Shown here piece after piece: positions 1 to 6,745 of a stretch of 12,096 nucleotides of DNA; the stretch's first letter is position 1; each line of letters opens with the position of its first letter. The notes below the pieces were generated by a model, which did not search any database, was not told the DNA's origin, and was given only the letters and a program-made list of their open reading frames with translations. A program made the position numbers and the translations under genes. This DNA is from Acidobacteriota bacterium (GTDB lineage: Bacteria > Acidobacteriota > Blastocatellia > Pyrinomonadales > Pyrinomonadaceae): positions 1-12,096 of the forward strand of contig JACCRD010000159.1 of the NCBI GenBank assembly GCA_013813755.1. Reading direction: 5' to 3'.

Positions 1-676
1 AATAATAGCCGCGCAAAACTCTCGCCGATGATTTTTTACCCGAGTTGACTGCGGATTCTTCCTGAAGTGTAGCGCTCTGAACATAAGAAAAATTCGCGGT
101 GTCAACGGGGCGCATCAGCATCGCGTCTGTAAAATGCTGCGGGCGAAGATTGGAAAAAGCGTTGACATTTTTTTGTAATTCTTTGCCGTTATCAAGTTCC
201 ATCTTTTGCACTTCTTCCTGCAAAGCTGAATAATCAGCGGTGTTTGTGCCAATGACAAACTTTTTATATTTTCCGCTGCCGCCGTCCTGAAGAATCGCTA
301 CGCGGAATTTTTCGCCGTTTGAAGACATCTGCGCGACATCCGTTTTAATAATTGGAACTTGAACTTTCAGCAAAATATTCGCCGGACGCTGAACGACGAC
401 TTCGCCGTCGGCAGTTTTATATTTTTCGGCAATACCGAGCTGGGCAAATGAATTGTCTTCAAACTTCAAATCCATTTTCGCTCGCATCGAATTAACTTTT
501 GAAAAACGAGTGACAATTTCCAGTAGAGAAGATTGAGAAGCGGATTCGGCTTGCAGCAGCGTAACTGTTTTTTCTCTGGTTTTCGGACTGAAAACACCGC
601 AGCCGCTCGAACTTAAAACTAATAGAACAATAAAGAATACGGATAATTTAATAAAAGCGCTTTGATTTAACGTCAT
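1..676 (-). CDS. Putative outer-membrane lipoprotein, LolA/DUF4292-like (3' end outside window)
   Basis: This frame is open for 225 codons from an ATG at 674-676 to the left edge, with no stop, so the C-terminus is missing. The N-terminus is a lipoprotein signal: MTLNQSAFIK, then a hydrophobic stretch, then the lipobox LSSSGC with the lipidated Cys near residue 26. The mature part is soluble and lysine-rich. A segment near residues 88-125 (VVVQRPANILLKVQVP, then SNGEKFRVAI) resembles the 'G.v.v.rP..il.kv..P......sdG..f.v.i' pattern of LolA/LolB/DUF4292-type lipid- or lipoprotein-binding folds. That family call is by pattern only and is tentative; the lipoprotein call is firm. No good Shine-Dalgarno precedes the ATG. 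The gene lies 205 bp downstream of coxD, beyond a probable terminator, so it is probably a separate transcription unit and not part of the respiratory operon. Confidence 0.7.
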   Translation of the reverse strand, partial: MTLNQSAFIKLSVFFIVLLVLSSSGCGVFSPKTREKTVTLLQAESASQSSLLEIVTRFSKVNSMRAKMDLKFEDNSFAQLGIAEKYKTADGEVVVQRPANILLKVQVPIIKTDVAQMSSNGEKFRVAILQDGGSGKYKKFVIGTNTADYSALQEEVQKMELDNGKELQKNVNAFSNLRPQHFTDAMLMRPVDTANFSYVQSATLQEESAVNSGKKSSARVLRGYY

Positions 677-712
677 CGGTTTGTGATGTCTGAAAAGATG
701 GGCTTGTTGTCT

Positions 713-741
713 TATAAATACTTTCACAATAATGCTTACAA
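713..741 (-). promoter_or_regulatory. Weak candidate promoter for the lipoprotein gene
   Basis: On the minus strand a TTGTAA (736-741) lies 17 bp before TTTATA (713-718), giving sigma-70-like spacing and a leader of roughly 30 nt before the ATG at 676. The surrounding gap is AT-rich, so chance matches are likely. The location between a probable terminator and a start codon is the main support. Confidence 0.25.
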
Positions 742-803
742 GTAATGAATATAAATTCCAAAACGGAAATAATATCACGGCGAAACAATTTAACCTAACA
801 ACT

Positions 804-850
804 AAAAGACGCGGCAGCTCAAGCATATTTGCTTTTCACTCCGCGTTTTT
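804..850 (-). terminator. Probable terminator after coxD
   Basis: The outer arms 805-814 and 841-850 pair over about 10 bp: ACGCGG with CCGCGT, extended by one G-T and three A-T pairs. A second, internal hairpin is nested between them: AAGCA (821-825) and TGCTT (830-834) around a 4-nt loop. Read on the minus strand the structure ends in CCGCGTCTTTT, giving a short T run. It begins about 30 nt after the coxD stop and would end the respiratory operon. The T run is short and the large nested loop is not classical, so it could instead be an mRNA 3'-end stabiliser. Confidence 0.5.
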
Positions 851-881
851 ATACTTCGAGACGTTTTGCCGCTCTAAAAAA

Positions 882-1247
882 TTATCCGGTAAAAGTGCCG
901 GATGAACGTGTCAGGTAATCCTGCATCGTAAAGGCGAACATAATTGCCAGCCAGAAAAAACCGGCAATCGCCATCAGCCAGATCAGGCGCGAACTCCAGC
1001 GGACGTGCATAAAAATCAAAACGACGCATGCCATTTTGAAAAAAGCGATTGATAGCGCCACCAATGTATTCGCGCCCGGGAAAATATGATCGAGATCAAC
1101 AAAGGCAACGGCAACCGTCAAAATTGTTCCGACTACCAAGACCCCGAAAACCATCATATACAAAGGAAGTGCGACAATATGATTTTCGTCCTCCGAATGA
1201 TGATCCGAGTTATGATCCGGTTGATGTCTTAAGTCCTTATCGTCCAT
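882..1247 (-). CDS. coxD: Cytochrome c oxidase subunit IV (caa3-type CoxD)
   Basis: This is a 121-residue small membrane subunit of the bacterial heme-copper oxidase (prokaryotic COX4/CyoD-like family), thought to stabilise the complex without binding cofactors. A His/Asp-rich cytoplasmic N-terminus (about residues 1-25) is followed by three hydrophobic helices near 27-50, 58-80 and 86-109. The middle of the protein reads FFKMACVVLIFMHVRW, close to the family's usual 'K..lv..fFMHl' motif. The length is normal. The ATG lies only 3 bp after the coxC stop, and its ribosome site is inside the coxC C-terminus, so the two genes are probably translationally coupled. It is the last gene of the operon and is followed by a probable terminator. 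It ends with TAA. Confidence 0.9.
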   Translation of the reverse strand: MDDKDLRHQPDHNSDHHSEDENHIVALPLYMMVFGVLVVGTILTVAVAFVDLDHIFPGANTLVALSIAFFKMACVVLIFMHVRWSSRLIWLMAIAGFFWLAIMFAFTMQDYLTRSSGTFTG

Positions 1248-1250
1248 TTT

Positions 1251-2195
1251 TTAATGTCCTCCGCCAAAATGTCTTCCCAAAAGATAAAGAAGTGGGAAAA
1301 GAAAAATCCACACAATATCAACAAAATGCCAGTAAAGCCCAGCCATCTCGACCGGCGCGTAATATTCTCCGGTATAGCTTCCACGCCACGCTTTCCAAAG
1401 AAGCCAGGACATTACTGCTAACCCGATGATCATATGGAGCGCGTGCAAACCGGTCATCGCAAAATAAATCCAGAAAAAGATGCGCACCTTGTCCCGAAAT
1501 TTATCAGCATTTAATTCGCCATTGGAAAAATAACCAATCTGTTCACTATCGGTTAAGTAATCTTCTTCCTGCGCCTTAACTGCCAGAGAAGTATCCACCC
1601 ACTGAAATTCACCGCGCGGGTTAGAGTAGTGATGTTCGCCGTGTTCCTCGGCAAGCCCTTCTTTTTCCCCGACGGGAATTCTCAGAGATTCTCTCGGATC
1701 ATCTCTGCCTGTCTGAGAATTAAGCTCACGCGGCGAGCGAATTTTTTCGTGTGACTTTTCCGTTTTTAAGTTCAGACCCGACACGGGAACAATACCTTCG
1801 TGATATTTATCAGTGTATTCGACAGCTTTAACGCCCAGAAATGTCGCGCCGAAAATCATTGTTAAGATAATCAAAACGACCTGCAAATTACGTTTGCCGA
1901 GTTGGGCGTAATGAACCGCCAGAGCCATCGTCAAACTGCTGACGATCAACACCAAAGTATTTGCCGCGCCAAGCCACCAGTTTAAGTGATTACTTCCAGC
2001 GGCAAACGCCATCGGATATTGCGAACGAAAAACCAGATAAACGGTAAAAAGTCCGCCGAAAAACATAATTTCCTGGACAAGAAACAGCCACATTCCGATT
2101 GAATCAGATTCCTGCTGCTGTTTCATATCTTCAAAATGATGTTGAAGACCGGGCGCGTGATAATGTTCGTCGTGTGTATCGAAGTGTGTCGCCAT
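1251..2195 (-). CDS. coxC: Cytochrome c oxidase subunit III with a long hydrophilic insert
   Basis: This is a core membrane subunit of the caa3 oxidase, 314 residues long. Five hydrophobic helices can be seen near 33-57, 72-95, 103-123, 238-262 and 287-307. This is the short bacterial form that lacks the first two helices of the mitochondrial subunit. Family signatures are WLFLVQEIMFFGGLF (36-50), the conserved Glu in VKAVEY (E125), YFAMTGLHALHMIIG (244-258) and HFVDIVWIFLFPLLYL (290-305). The odd part is residues about 131-235: roughly 105 polar, charged residues between helices 3 and 4, where the family usually has a loop of about 20-35. This explains its excess length over the usual ~200-250 residues. 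The insert contains an inverted repeat in the DNA. The start ATG has no Shine-Dalgarno and follows an AATTACG heptamer array. The gene stops with TAA, 3 bp before coxD. Confidence 0.93.
   Translation of the reverse strand: MATHFDTHDEHYHAPGLQHHFEDMKQQQESDSIGMWLFLVQEIMFFGGLFTVYLVFRSQYPMAFAAGSNHLNWWLGAANTLVLIVSSLTMALAVHYAQLGKRNLQVVLIILTMIFGATFLGVKAVEYTDKYHEGIVPVSGLNLKTEKSHEKIRSPRELNSQTGRDDPRESLRIPVGEKEGLAEEHGEHHYSNPRGEFQWVDTSLAVKAQEEDYLTDSEQIGYFSNGELNADKFRDKVRIFFWIYFAMTGLHALHMIIGLAVMSWLLWKAWRGSYTGEYYAPVEMAGLYWHFVDIVWIFLFPLLYLLGRHFGGGH
1257..1262 (-). promoter_or_regulatory. coxD ribosome binding site inside coxC
   Basis: GGAGGA on the minus strand encodes the Gly-Gly pair at the CoxC C-terminus (GGGH-stop) and sits 10 nt before the coxD ATG. 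It therefore serves both as coding sequence and as Shine-Dalgarno, which supports coupled translation of coxC and coxD. Confidence 0.6.
1677..1721 (-). repeat. 10-bp inverted repeat within the coxC insert
   Basis: AATTCTCAGA at 1677-1686 is matched perfectly by TCTGAGAATT at 1712-1721, with 25 bp between. A second pairing, AGAGAT (1684-1689) with ATCTCT (1701-1706), is possible inside it and competes with the outer one. The repeat lies entirely in the CoxC-specific hydrophilic insert (about residues 159-173) and keeps the reading frame open. It may be the remnant of a small palindromic element or a structured mRNA segment. Confidence 0.6.
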
Positions 2196-2203
2196 ATTTT
2201 TTA

Positions 2204-2238
2204 AATTACGAATTACGCATTAAAAATTACGAATTATT
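2204..2238. repeat. AATTACG heptamer tandem repeat, coxA-coxC gap
   Basis: There are five 7-bp units in exact phase on the plus strand: AATTACG (2204), AATTACG (2211), CATTAAA (2218, degenerate), AATTACG (2225) and AATTATT (2232). It fills the space just upstream of the coxC ATG, where a ribosome site would be expected. Short tandem heptamers of this style are known from cyanobacteria (STRR) and some other phyla. The same unit recurs at 6715-6742. Confidence 0.8.
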
Positions 2239-2260
2239 TTTTTCTCAATTACCTTAATTC

Positions 2261-2275
2261 CTAATTTGAAATTAG
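2261..2275. repeat. Small palindrome after coxA
   Basis: CTAATTTGAAATTAG is a 7+7 bp palindrome around a single G, beginning 8 nt past the coxA stop codon on the minus strand. It is almost all A-T and has no T run after it, so it is a weak hairpin and not a good terminator. It may mark an mRNA processing or stability site between coxA and coxC. Confidence 0.3.
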
Positions 2276-2282
2276 TAACTTA

Positions 2283-3962
2283 CTATGCCGCCGGAGCAAT
2301 ATACTTGGTTCTGGCGTCTTCCAAATCCAAACCGCTTTCTTCACCAAATTCGTAGGCTTCCCAAAAAACAATCGGTGTTTCGTGAAAATTTTCAGTTGGC
2401 GGCGGCGATGTCGTGCGCCATTCGAGTCCGGGCAAAACCCACGGATTTGCCGGCGCTTTTTTACCAAAAAATATTGAATGGATAAAATAGATTAGTGGTA
2501 TAAATAATCCAATAGCGAGAATTGACGCGCCCGCCGTCGAAAAAATATTCAAAACCTGTAATTCTTCCGGATATGACGCATAGCGGCGCGGCATCCCCAA
2601 ATATCCAAGGATAAACTGCGGGAAAAATGTCAGATTAAATCCAACGAAAATTATAATCGCGGCGATTTTGCTCCAGAATTCCGAATACAGTTTGCCCGTT
2701 ATCTTCGACCACCAGAAATGCAAACCGCCAAGGTATGCCAAAACCTGTCCTCCAACCATTACATAATGAAAATGGGCGACGATAAAATAAGTGTCCGTTA
2801 AGTGAACCGTAAGTCCCATCGCGCCTAAAAATAATCCGGTCAAACCGCCGATTAGAAACAGACCGATGAAAAATAAGCCGTAAAGCATCGGCGTATCGTA
2901 GGAGATTTGACCTTTATAAAGAGTCGCCGTCCAGTTAAAAACCTTGACCGCCGAAGGAATCGCCACGACCATCGACAAAAACGAGAAAACCATTCCCGCA
3001 TAGATCGACTGTCCGCTGACAAACATATGATGTCCCCAGACGAGAAATCCGAAAACGGCAATCGCAATCGACGAAAAAGCGATATATTCATAGCCGAAAA
3101 TCTTTTTGCGCGAAAAGTTGGAAATCAGTTCCGAGATAACGCCCATCCCCGGCAAAATCATAATATAAACCGCCGGGTGCGAATAAAACCAGAAAAGATG
3201 TTGAAACAAAATCGGGTCGCCGCCGATTGCCGGGTCAAAAATCCCGATCCGGGCAAGACGTTCAAGTGCTAAAAGCAGAACCGTAATCGCAATCACCGGC
3301 GTTCCTAAAATCATCACCAGACTCGTCGCGTAATGAGACCAGACAAACAGAGGCAGTCTAAACCAGGTCATCCCCGGTGCACGCATTGTATGAATAGTGA
3401 CGATAAAATTCAATCCCGTTAGAATCGAGGAGAATCCGTTAATAAAAATTCCGAGACCAACCGCCATTACATAACTATTGGAAAATGTCGTGCTGTATGG
3501 CGTGTAAAAAGTCCAGCCGGTATCGACTCCCCCCTGCAGCAAAGCCCAGACGGTAAGGGCGCCGCCGACAATGTAAATGTACCAGCTCAAAAGATTGATG
3601 CGCGGAAAAGCCAAATCCTTCGCGCCGATCATCAGCGGAATCAGAAAATTTCCGAGAATCGCCGGAATCGCCGGAATCAAAAAGAAAAAAACCATAATGA
3701 TTCCGTGCTGCGTAAATACCCGGTTGTAAGTTGCAGATTCGAGCAAATCACTCTGCGGCGTCAGCAATTCGAGACGAATGAGGGAGGCGTAGATGCCGCC
3801 GAGCAGAAAAAACACGGAAACTGATAACAGATACAGAATCGCAATCCGCTTATGGTCTTTGGTCAAAAGCCACGAACTCAAACTAAAACCGTTGGTTAAG
3901 TAATTGTCCTTTGGATCAGGTCTGACGTTTCCAACATTATTTATCGCATCTATGTTTTGCAT
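2283..3962 (-). CDS. coxA: Cytochrome c oxidase subunit I, A2-type (caa3)
   Basis: This is the catalytic subunit, which reduces O2 to water at heme a3-CuB and pumps protons. It has 559 residues and about 12 helices. Ligands visible: H86 in FTQHGIIMVFFF and H399 for heme a; H397 for heme a3 (AHFHYVMVGG); H262, H311 and H312 for CuB (YSHPAVY and WGHHMFVSG). Y266 would be the Tyr cross-linked to H262. The HPEVY motif of A1-type oxidases, whose Glu ends the D-channel, is replaced here by YSHPAVY. This Tyr-Ser variant defines the A2 type, as in Thermus caa3. The D-channel entrance region is present (GNFLIPLMIGAKDLAFPRIN, D116). The C-terminal tail from about 510 is soluble. The ATG is 24 bp after the coxB stop, with AGAGGT 12 nt upstream. 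It ends TAG followed at once by TAA. Confidence 0.97.
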   Translation of the reverse strand: MQNIDAINNVGNVRPDPKDNYLTNGFSLSSWLLTKDHKRIAILYLLSVSVFFLLGGIYASLIRLELLTPQSDLLESATYNRVFTQHGIIMVFFFLIPAIPAILGNFLIPLMIGAKDLAFPRINLLSWYIYIVGGALTVWALLQGGVDTGWTFYTPYSTTFSNSYVMAVGLGIFINGFSSILTGLNFIVTIHTMRAPGMTWFRLPLFVWSHYATSLVMILGTPVIAITVLLLALERLARIGIFDPAIGGDPILFQHLFWFYSHPAVYIMILPGMGVISELISNFSRKKIFGYEYIAFSSIAIAVFGFLVWGHHMFVSGQSIYAGMVFSFLSMVVAIPSAVKVFNWTATLYKGQISYDTPMLYGLFFIGLFLIGGLTGLFLGAMGLTVHLTDTYFIVAHFHYVMVGGQVLAYLGGLHFWWSKITGKLYSEFWSKIAAIIIFVGFNLTFFPQFILGYLGMPRRYASYPEELQVLNIFSTAGASILAIGLFIPLIYFIHSIFFGKKAPANPWVLPGLEWRTTSPPPTENFHETPIVFWEAYEFGEESGLDLEDARTKYIAPAA

Positions 3963-3986
3963 AACTCTCTTATTACCTCTAAAACT

Positions 3987-5123
3987 CTATCTTTTCCTGT
4001 CAGCCGGAGCGGTTGTCTCCCCTTGATTGCGCGGTGCGTTCGGATTACTTCCCTGCGTGTTTGATTCGCCTCGGTCTGCTCGCGGCGCGATTGTACCGGT
4101 CGAGTTTGAAGCGTTATTCATTGTGCCTCCGCCTGATGTATTACCGGTCGTCGCGCTGCCGCCGGCTGCCGAATTAGTTCCGCCGCCTGCGCCCAAAGAT
4201 TTTATATATGCGACGAGAGAAACAAGCTGTTCTTCGGTAACCTGTCCCTTAAACGTCGGCATTATTGGCTGATATCCTTCAACAATCTGTCCGGTCGGAT
4301 TCAAAATCGAATTACGAATATACTCATCATCGGCAAGAACCGTCTGTCCGGTCGTCAATTTCTGCTCTTTGCCGTAGACGCCCGTCAGCGTCGGACCCCT
4401 GCCTTGATCATTTTGCTGGTGACACGAAGCGCAACCGAGTTTTGCTTCAAAAAGGTCTTTACCGGCTTCGACCGGCGTTTGCCCAGACACAGTTCCGCTC
4501 AACCAATTATCGAAATCGCGCTGCTCCATGACATAAACGTAACCGCCCATCCCTGAATGGTTTAAGCCGCAGTATTCAGCGCAGAAAAGATGATATTTAC
4601 CCGGCTTAGTGGCTTCAAACCACAGTGTTGTGTAGCGTCCAGGGATAACATCCATTTTTGTCCGAAAAGCCGGAACGAAAAAATCGTGCAGAACGTCTTC
4701 GGTAGTCATCGTCAGCTTGATTTTGCGGTTTACCGGAACGTGCAGCTCGTTTATTTCGCGCTGCCCGGTGGTATGCTGCATTTTCCACATCCACTGTTTC
4801 CCGACGACGTAAATTTCCATCGTATCTGCCGGAGGGCGATACTGATTATAATAAACAAGCACGCCGCCGAGAAAAATAGTCATTGAAATAATGAACGGAA
4901 TAATTGACCAGAGGGTTTCAAGCCCGATCGAACCGTGAATTTCCGCACCGGTCGCGTATTTTTCTTTTTCACGATACTTAAGGACGAAAAAAATAATTGC
5001 CGCCACAATCCCGATGGTGAAAAACGCGCTGATAGCAATCAAGTAAAAATACAGCGCATCCACCTGCCACGCAAAAGTGGAGGCTTGTTCGGGAAATAAT
5101 GGAACCCACGAATTCTCTTGCAT
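3987..5123 (-). CDS. coxB: Cytochrome c oxidase subunit II with fused cytochrome c domain (caa3)
   Basis: This 378-residue electron-entry subunit has an N-terminal hairpin of two helices (about 23-48 and 70-92). It is followed by a periplasmic cupredoxin domain with the binuclear CuA site: H146 (VLHDFF), C181, E183, C185, H189 and M192 (CAEYCGLNHSGM). A class I cytochrome c domain follows at about 218-312, with heme motif CASCH (C231, C234, H235) and probable axial M288 in PIMPTF. This fusion defines caa3 oxidases, and the domain accepts electrons from the cytochrome of Alternative Complex III or a small carrier. Residues 313-378 form a low-complexity Gly/Ser/Thr/Asn tail of unknown role ending PADRKR. 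No clear N-terminal signal peptide or lipobox is seen. The ATG follows a weak AAAAGA. The gene sits 21 bp after the SCO gene and ends with TAG. Confidence 0.97.
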   Translation of the reverse strand: MQENSWVPLFPEQASTFAWQVDALYFYLIAISAFFTIGIVAAIIFFVLKYREKEKYATGAEIHGSIGLETLWSIIPFIISMTIFLGGVLVYYNQYRPPADTMEIYVVGKQWMWKMQHTTGQREINELHVPVNRKIKLTMTTEDVLHDFFVPAFRTKMDVIPGRYTTLWFEATKPGKYHLFCAEYCGLNHSGMGGYVYVMEQRDFDNWLSGTVSGQTPVEAGKDLFEAKLGCASCHQQNDQGRGPTLTGVYGKEQKLTTGQTVLADDEYIRNSILNPTGQIVEGYQPIMPTFKGQVTEEQLVSLVAYIKSLGAGGGTNSAAGGSATTGNTSGGGTMNNASNSTGTIAPRADRGESNTQGSNPNAPRNQGETTAPADRKR

Positions 5124-5144
5124 AATCTTTTATAAATTACCGGT

Positions 5145-6059
5145 CTATTTCAAACCTGCCGCTTTATTTTTGTTATATCGCCAAAACACAATGAACATAA
5201 CGCCCAAACCAAATATTGTGGCGATTGACAAAAGGCGCAGAATACTTAGAATCGTCAAGCCGTATTTTCCGCTTGCGGGATCGTAGTGAAAGCAGTAAAG
5301 AAAAAGCTTTTCGACCGGATTTCCGATTTTACTTTCAGCCGACTCCATCAGGCTAAATTTCAAATCCTTCGGCGCGTAATCAATTCCGTAGAGATAGCGG
5401 GAAATTTTGCCTTCGGGCGTCAAAACGATAATTCCTCCGGCATGCGCAAACTGGTCAGTCTGCTCGTCAAACTCGTATTTAAAGCCGACGGCGTTTGTCA
5501 CTTTATCAATTTCACTCTGCGTTCCGGTCAAAAAATGCCAGCCTTCGTCTGTTCCGCCGCCGCGCTCGTATCGCGCCATATAACTGTCTTTTTTATTTTT
5601 GGCAAGATTCGCCTTATCGTTTTCACGCGCGTCAAAACTGATTGCGATAACATCAAAATCTTTTCCCGTATCAAACGAAATCCCTTTTAGAGAACCGGTC
5701 AAACCGTTTAAAACTTCGTTGCAGAGCATCGGGCATTCATAATAAACAAGTGCCAGCACAATCGGTTTTCCCTTATTAAAATAATCGCTGAGATTAACCG
5801 TATTGCCGTTTTCGTCCTTAAACTGCGCGTCGAGCGGCAGCTGTGAATCTAGTTTTTGTTCGATACCGACTTTTTGCAAACCCTTTGGCAAACCGCTGCT
5901 CACACCCGTCTGCGTTGGATCATAAGTTTTCGGCGCGTAGAGCGGCGAATTGTAATGCTCCGTTTTCTGTGAAAAACTGTTTGTTGATGCCAATAAAATT
6001 ATTAAACTTAACAAAAGCGTCAGTTTCAAAACTGCTGAAATTGCTGAACTTTTAATCAT
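5145..6059 (-). CDS. SCO1/SenC-type copper chaperone for CuA
   Basis: This is a thioredoxin-fold protein that delivers copper to (or reduces) the CuA site of subunit II on the outer face of the inner membrane. It has 304 residues. An N-terminal signal or anchor (about 8-26, ending STNSFS) leads into the SCO domain (about 60-235). The copper-binding CPMLC has C109 and C113, with the matching His in DQFAHAGG (H206). ECPMLCNEVLNGL and IAISFDARENDKANLAKNK are typical of the membrane-tethered branch found in Alternative Complex III/caa3 operons. A conserved CFHYDP follows at 256-261, then a C-terminal helix (about 266-294) with a basic end. The start is well set: AAGGA lies about 5 nt before the ATG. 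It ends with TAG, 21 bp before coxB. A small 13-bp palindrome (6074-6086) lies in the 76-bp gap upstream, with no clear role. Confidence 0.92.
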   Translation of the reverse strand: MIKSSAISAVLKLTLLLSLIILLASTNSFSQKTEHYNSPLYAPKTYDPTQTGVSSGLPKGLQKVGIEQKLDSQLPLDAQFKDENGNTVNLSDYFNKGKPIVLALVYYECPMLCNEVLNGLTGSLKGISFDTGKDFDVIAISFDARENDKANLAKNKKDSYMARYERGGGTDEGWHFLTGTQSEIDKVTNAVGFKYEFDEQTDQFAHAGGIIVLTPEGKISRYLYGIDYAPKDLKFSLMESAESKIGNPVEKLFLYCFHYDPASGKYGLTILSILRLLSIATIFGLGVMFIVFWRYNKNKAAGLK

Positions 6060-6135
6060 AAAATCCTTGTCATACTTCGATGAAGTTTCGAGCGTTTAAT
6101 GTGTCTTCCCTCTGTCGAGATTTAATCTTTTTCCT

Positions 6136-6672
6136 TTATCTTCTGACAACCGAAGCGGTTCTTCCCGCGCTCGCATCCGAAACTATAGAGCGTGATTCAC
6201 CTAATATTTTTTGCGCTTCTTCGCTGTTATTTGCTTTAACGTTTGACTGCAAAAATTTCTCTTTTGCTTCTTCCATCGGCAAAGTAACCACTGTTCCGGT
6301 TTTGGAATCTTTTTGACCTTCATTCCAAAGTTCTGTCCATTGTCTTTCAAGCTCGCGGTATTCTGACTGCGGCGCCGTTAGTTCAAGATTAACTCGACCC
6401 CGCTCACTTTCAACTCCATAACCGGGCGCCGACTGCAGACGCGGTTCGGGCGGAAGATTTTCCCGCGCGCTCATCTGCATCGGTCGTTTGTTTTGTATAT
6501 CGGCTTCCATCGCGTCATCTTCCATAACATTTTGCAAAAACCACATCAGCCCGAAAGTCACTACAATCAACAGAAACAAACCAACCGAGAAATAAATAAC
6601 ACCACGTAGTCCGATGATGTTTGTTTCGTATGGTTTATCGAAATCTACAAATGTTTTTTCGTGCTTTGCCAT
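6136..6672 (-). CDS. Small single-pass membrane protein of the ACIII/caa3 operon, function unknown
   Basis: The protein has 178 residues. A charged N-terminus (1-20) is followed by one transmembrane helix (about 24-48, VIYFSVGLFLLIVVTFGLMW) and then a hydrophilic, probably periplasmic part. The motif LPPEPRLQ (73-80) comes next, then a segment rich in Glu/Arg/Trp (103-120) and TGTVVTLPMEEAKEKFL (125-141). I recall similar unnamed proteins beside SCO or cytochrome genes in Acidobacteria-like genomes, with a PPEPRLQ motif followed by 'YGWVD..aGiVrIPIerAM'. The TGTVVTLPMEEA segment would match the end of that pattern. I cannot name a function. An assembly or accessory role in the oxidase or complex III is suggested by position only. 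No clear Shine-Dalgarno is present. The gene ends TAA, 76 bp before the SCO gene. Confidence 0.8.
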   Translation of the reverse strand: MAKHEKTFVDFDKPYETNIIGLRGVIYFSVGLFLLIVVTFGLMWFLQNVMEDDAMEADIQNKRPMQMSARENLPPEPRLQSAPGYGVESERGRVNLELTAPQSEYRELERQWTELWNEGQKDSKTGTVVTLPMEEAKEKFLQSNVKANNSEEAQKILGESRSIVSDASAGRTASVVRR

Positions 6673-6714
6673 AATATTTAATTTCAGTTTACCAATTTGC
6701 GGAGGCGTTTAATC

Positions 6715-6742
6715 TTTTAACTCGTAATTGATAATTCGTAAT
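6715..6742. repeat. ATTACGA heptamer tandem repeat after actF
   Basis: Four 7-bp units are in exact phase on the minus strand: ATTACGA (6736-6742), ATTATCA (6729-6735), ATTACGA (6722-6728) and GTTAAAA (6715-6721, degenerate). It is the same family as the array at 2204-2238, in the reverse orientation. It sits directly after the actF stop, within the 73-bp gap before the small membrane-protein gene. Confidence 0.7.
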
Positions 6743-6745
6743 CGT

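Noticed and set aside
1049..1429. Plus-strand open frame of 126 codons (and others such as 2907-3272, 6728-7156 and 10295-10606).
   Set aside because: They lie antisense to well-supported cox/act genes, have no family resemblance, and are rich in Arg/Pro/Ser/Asn as expected for shadow frames.
2852..3091. Minus-strand frame within coxA in another phase (also 6885-7148 and 10413-10646).
   Set aside because: These are out-of-frame shadows of coxA, actF and actC.
3963..3989. The coxB stop is TAG and coxA lies in the same frame 8 codons on, so amber readthrough would give a CoxB-CoxA fusion.
   Set aside because: The same frame is expected by chance one time in three, coxA has its own ATG and a plausible ribosome site, and TAG ends several other genes here at normal positions.
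6074..6086. ACTTC-GAT-GAAGT palindrome upstream of the SCO gene as an operator.
   Set aside because: It is only a 5-bp stem with a 3-nt loop, there is no second copy near another start, and it is easily explained by chance.
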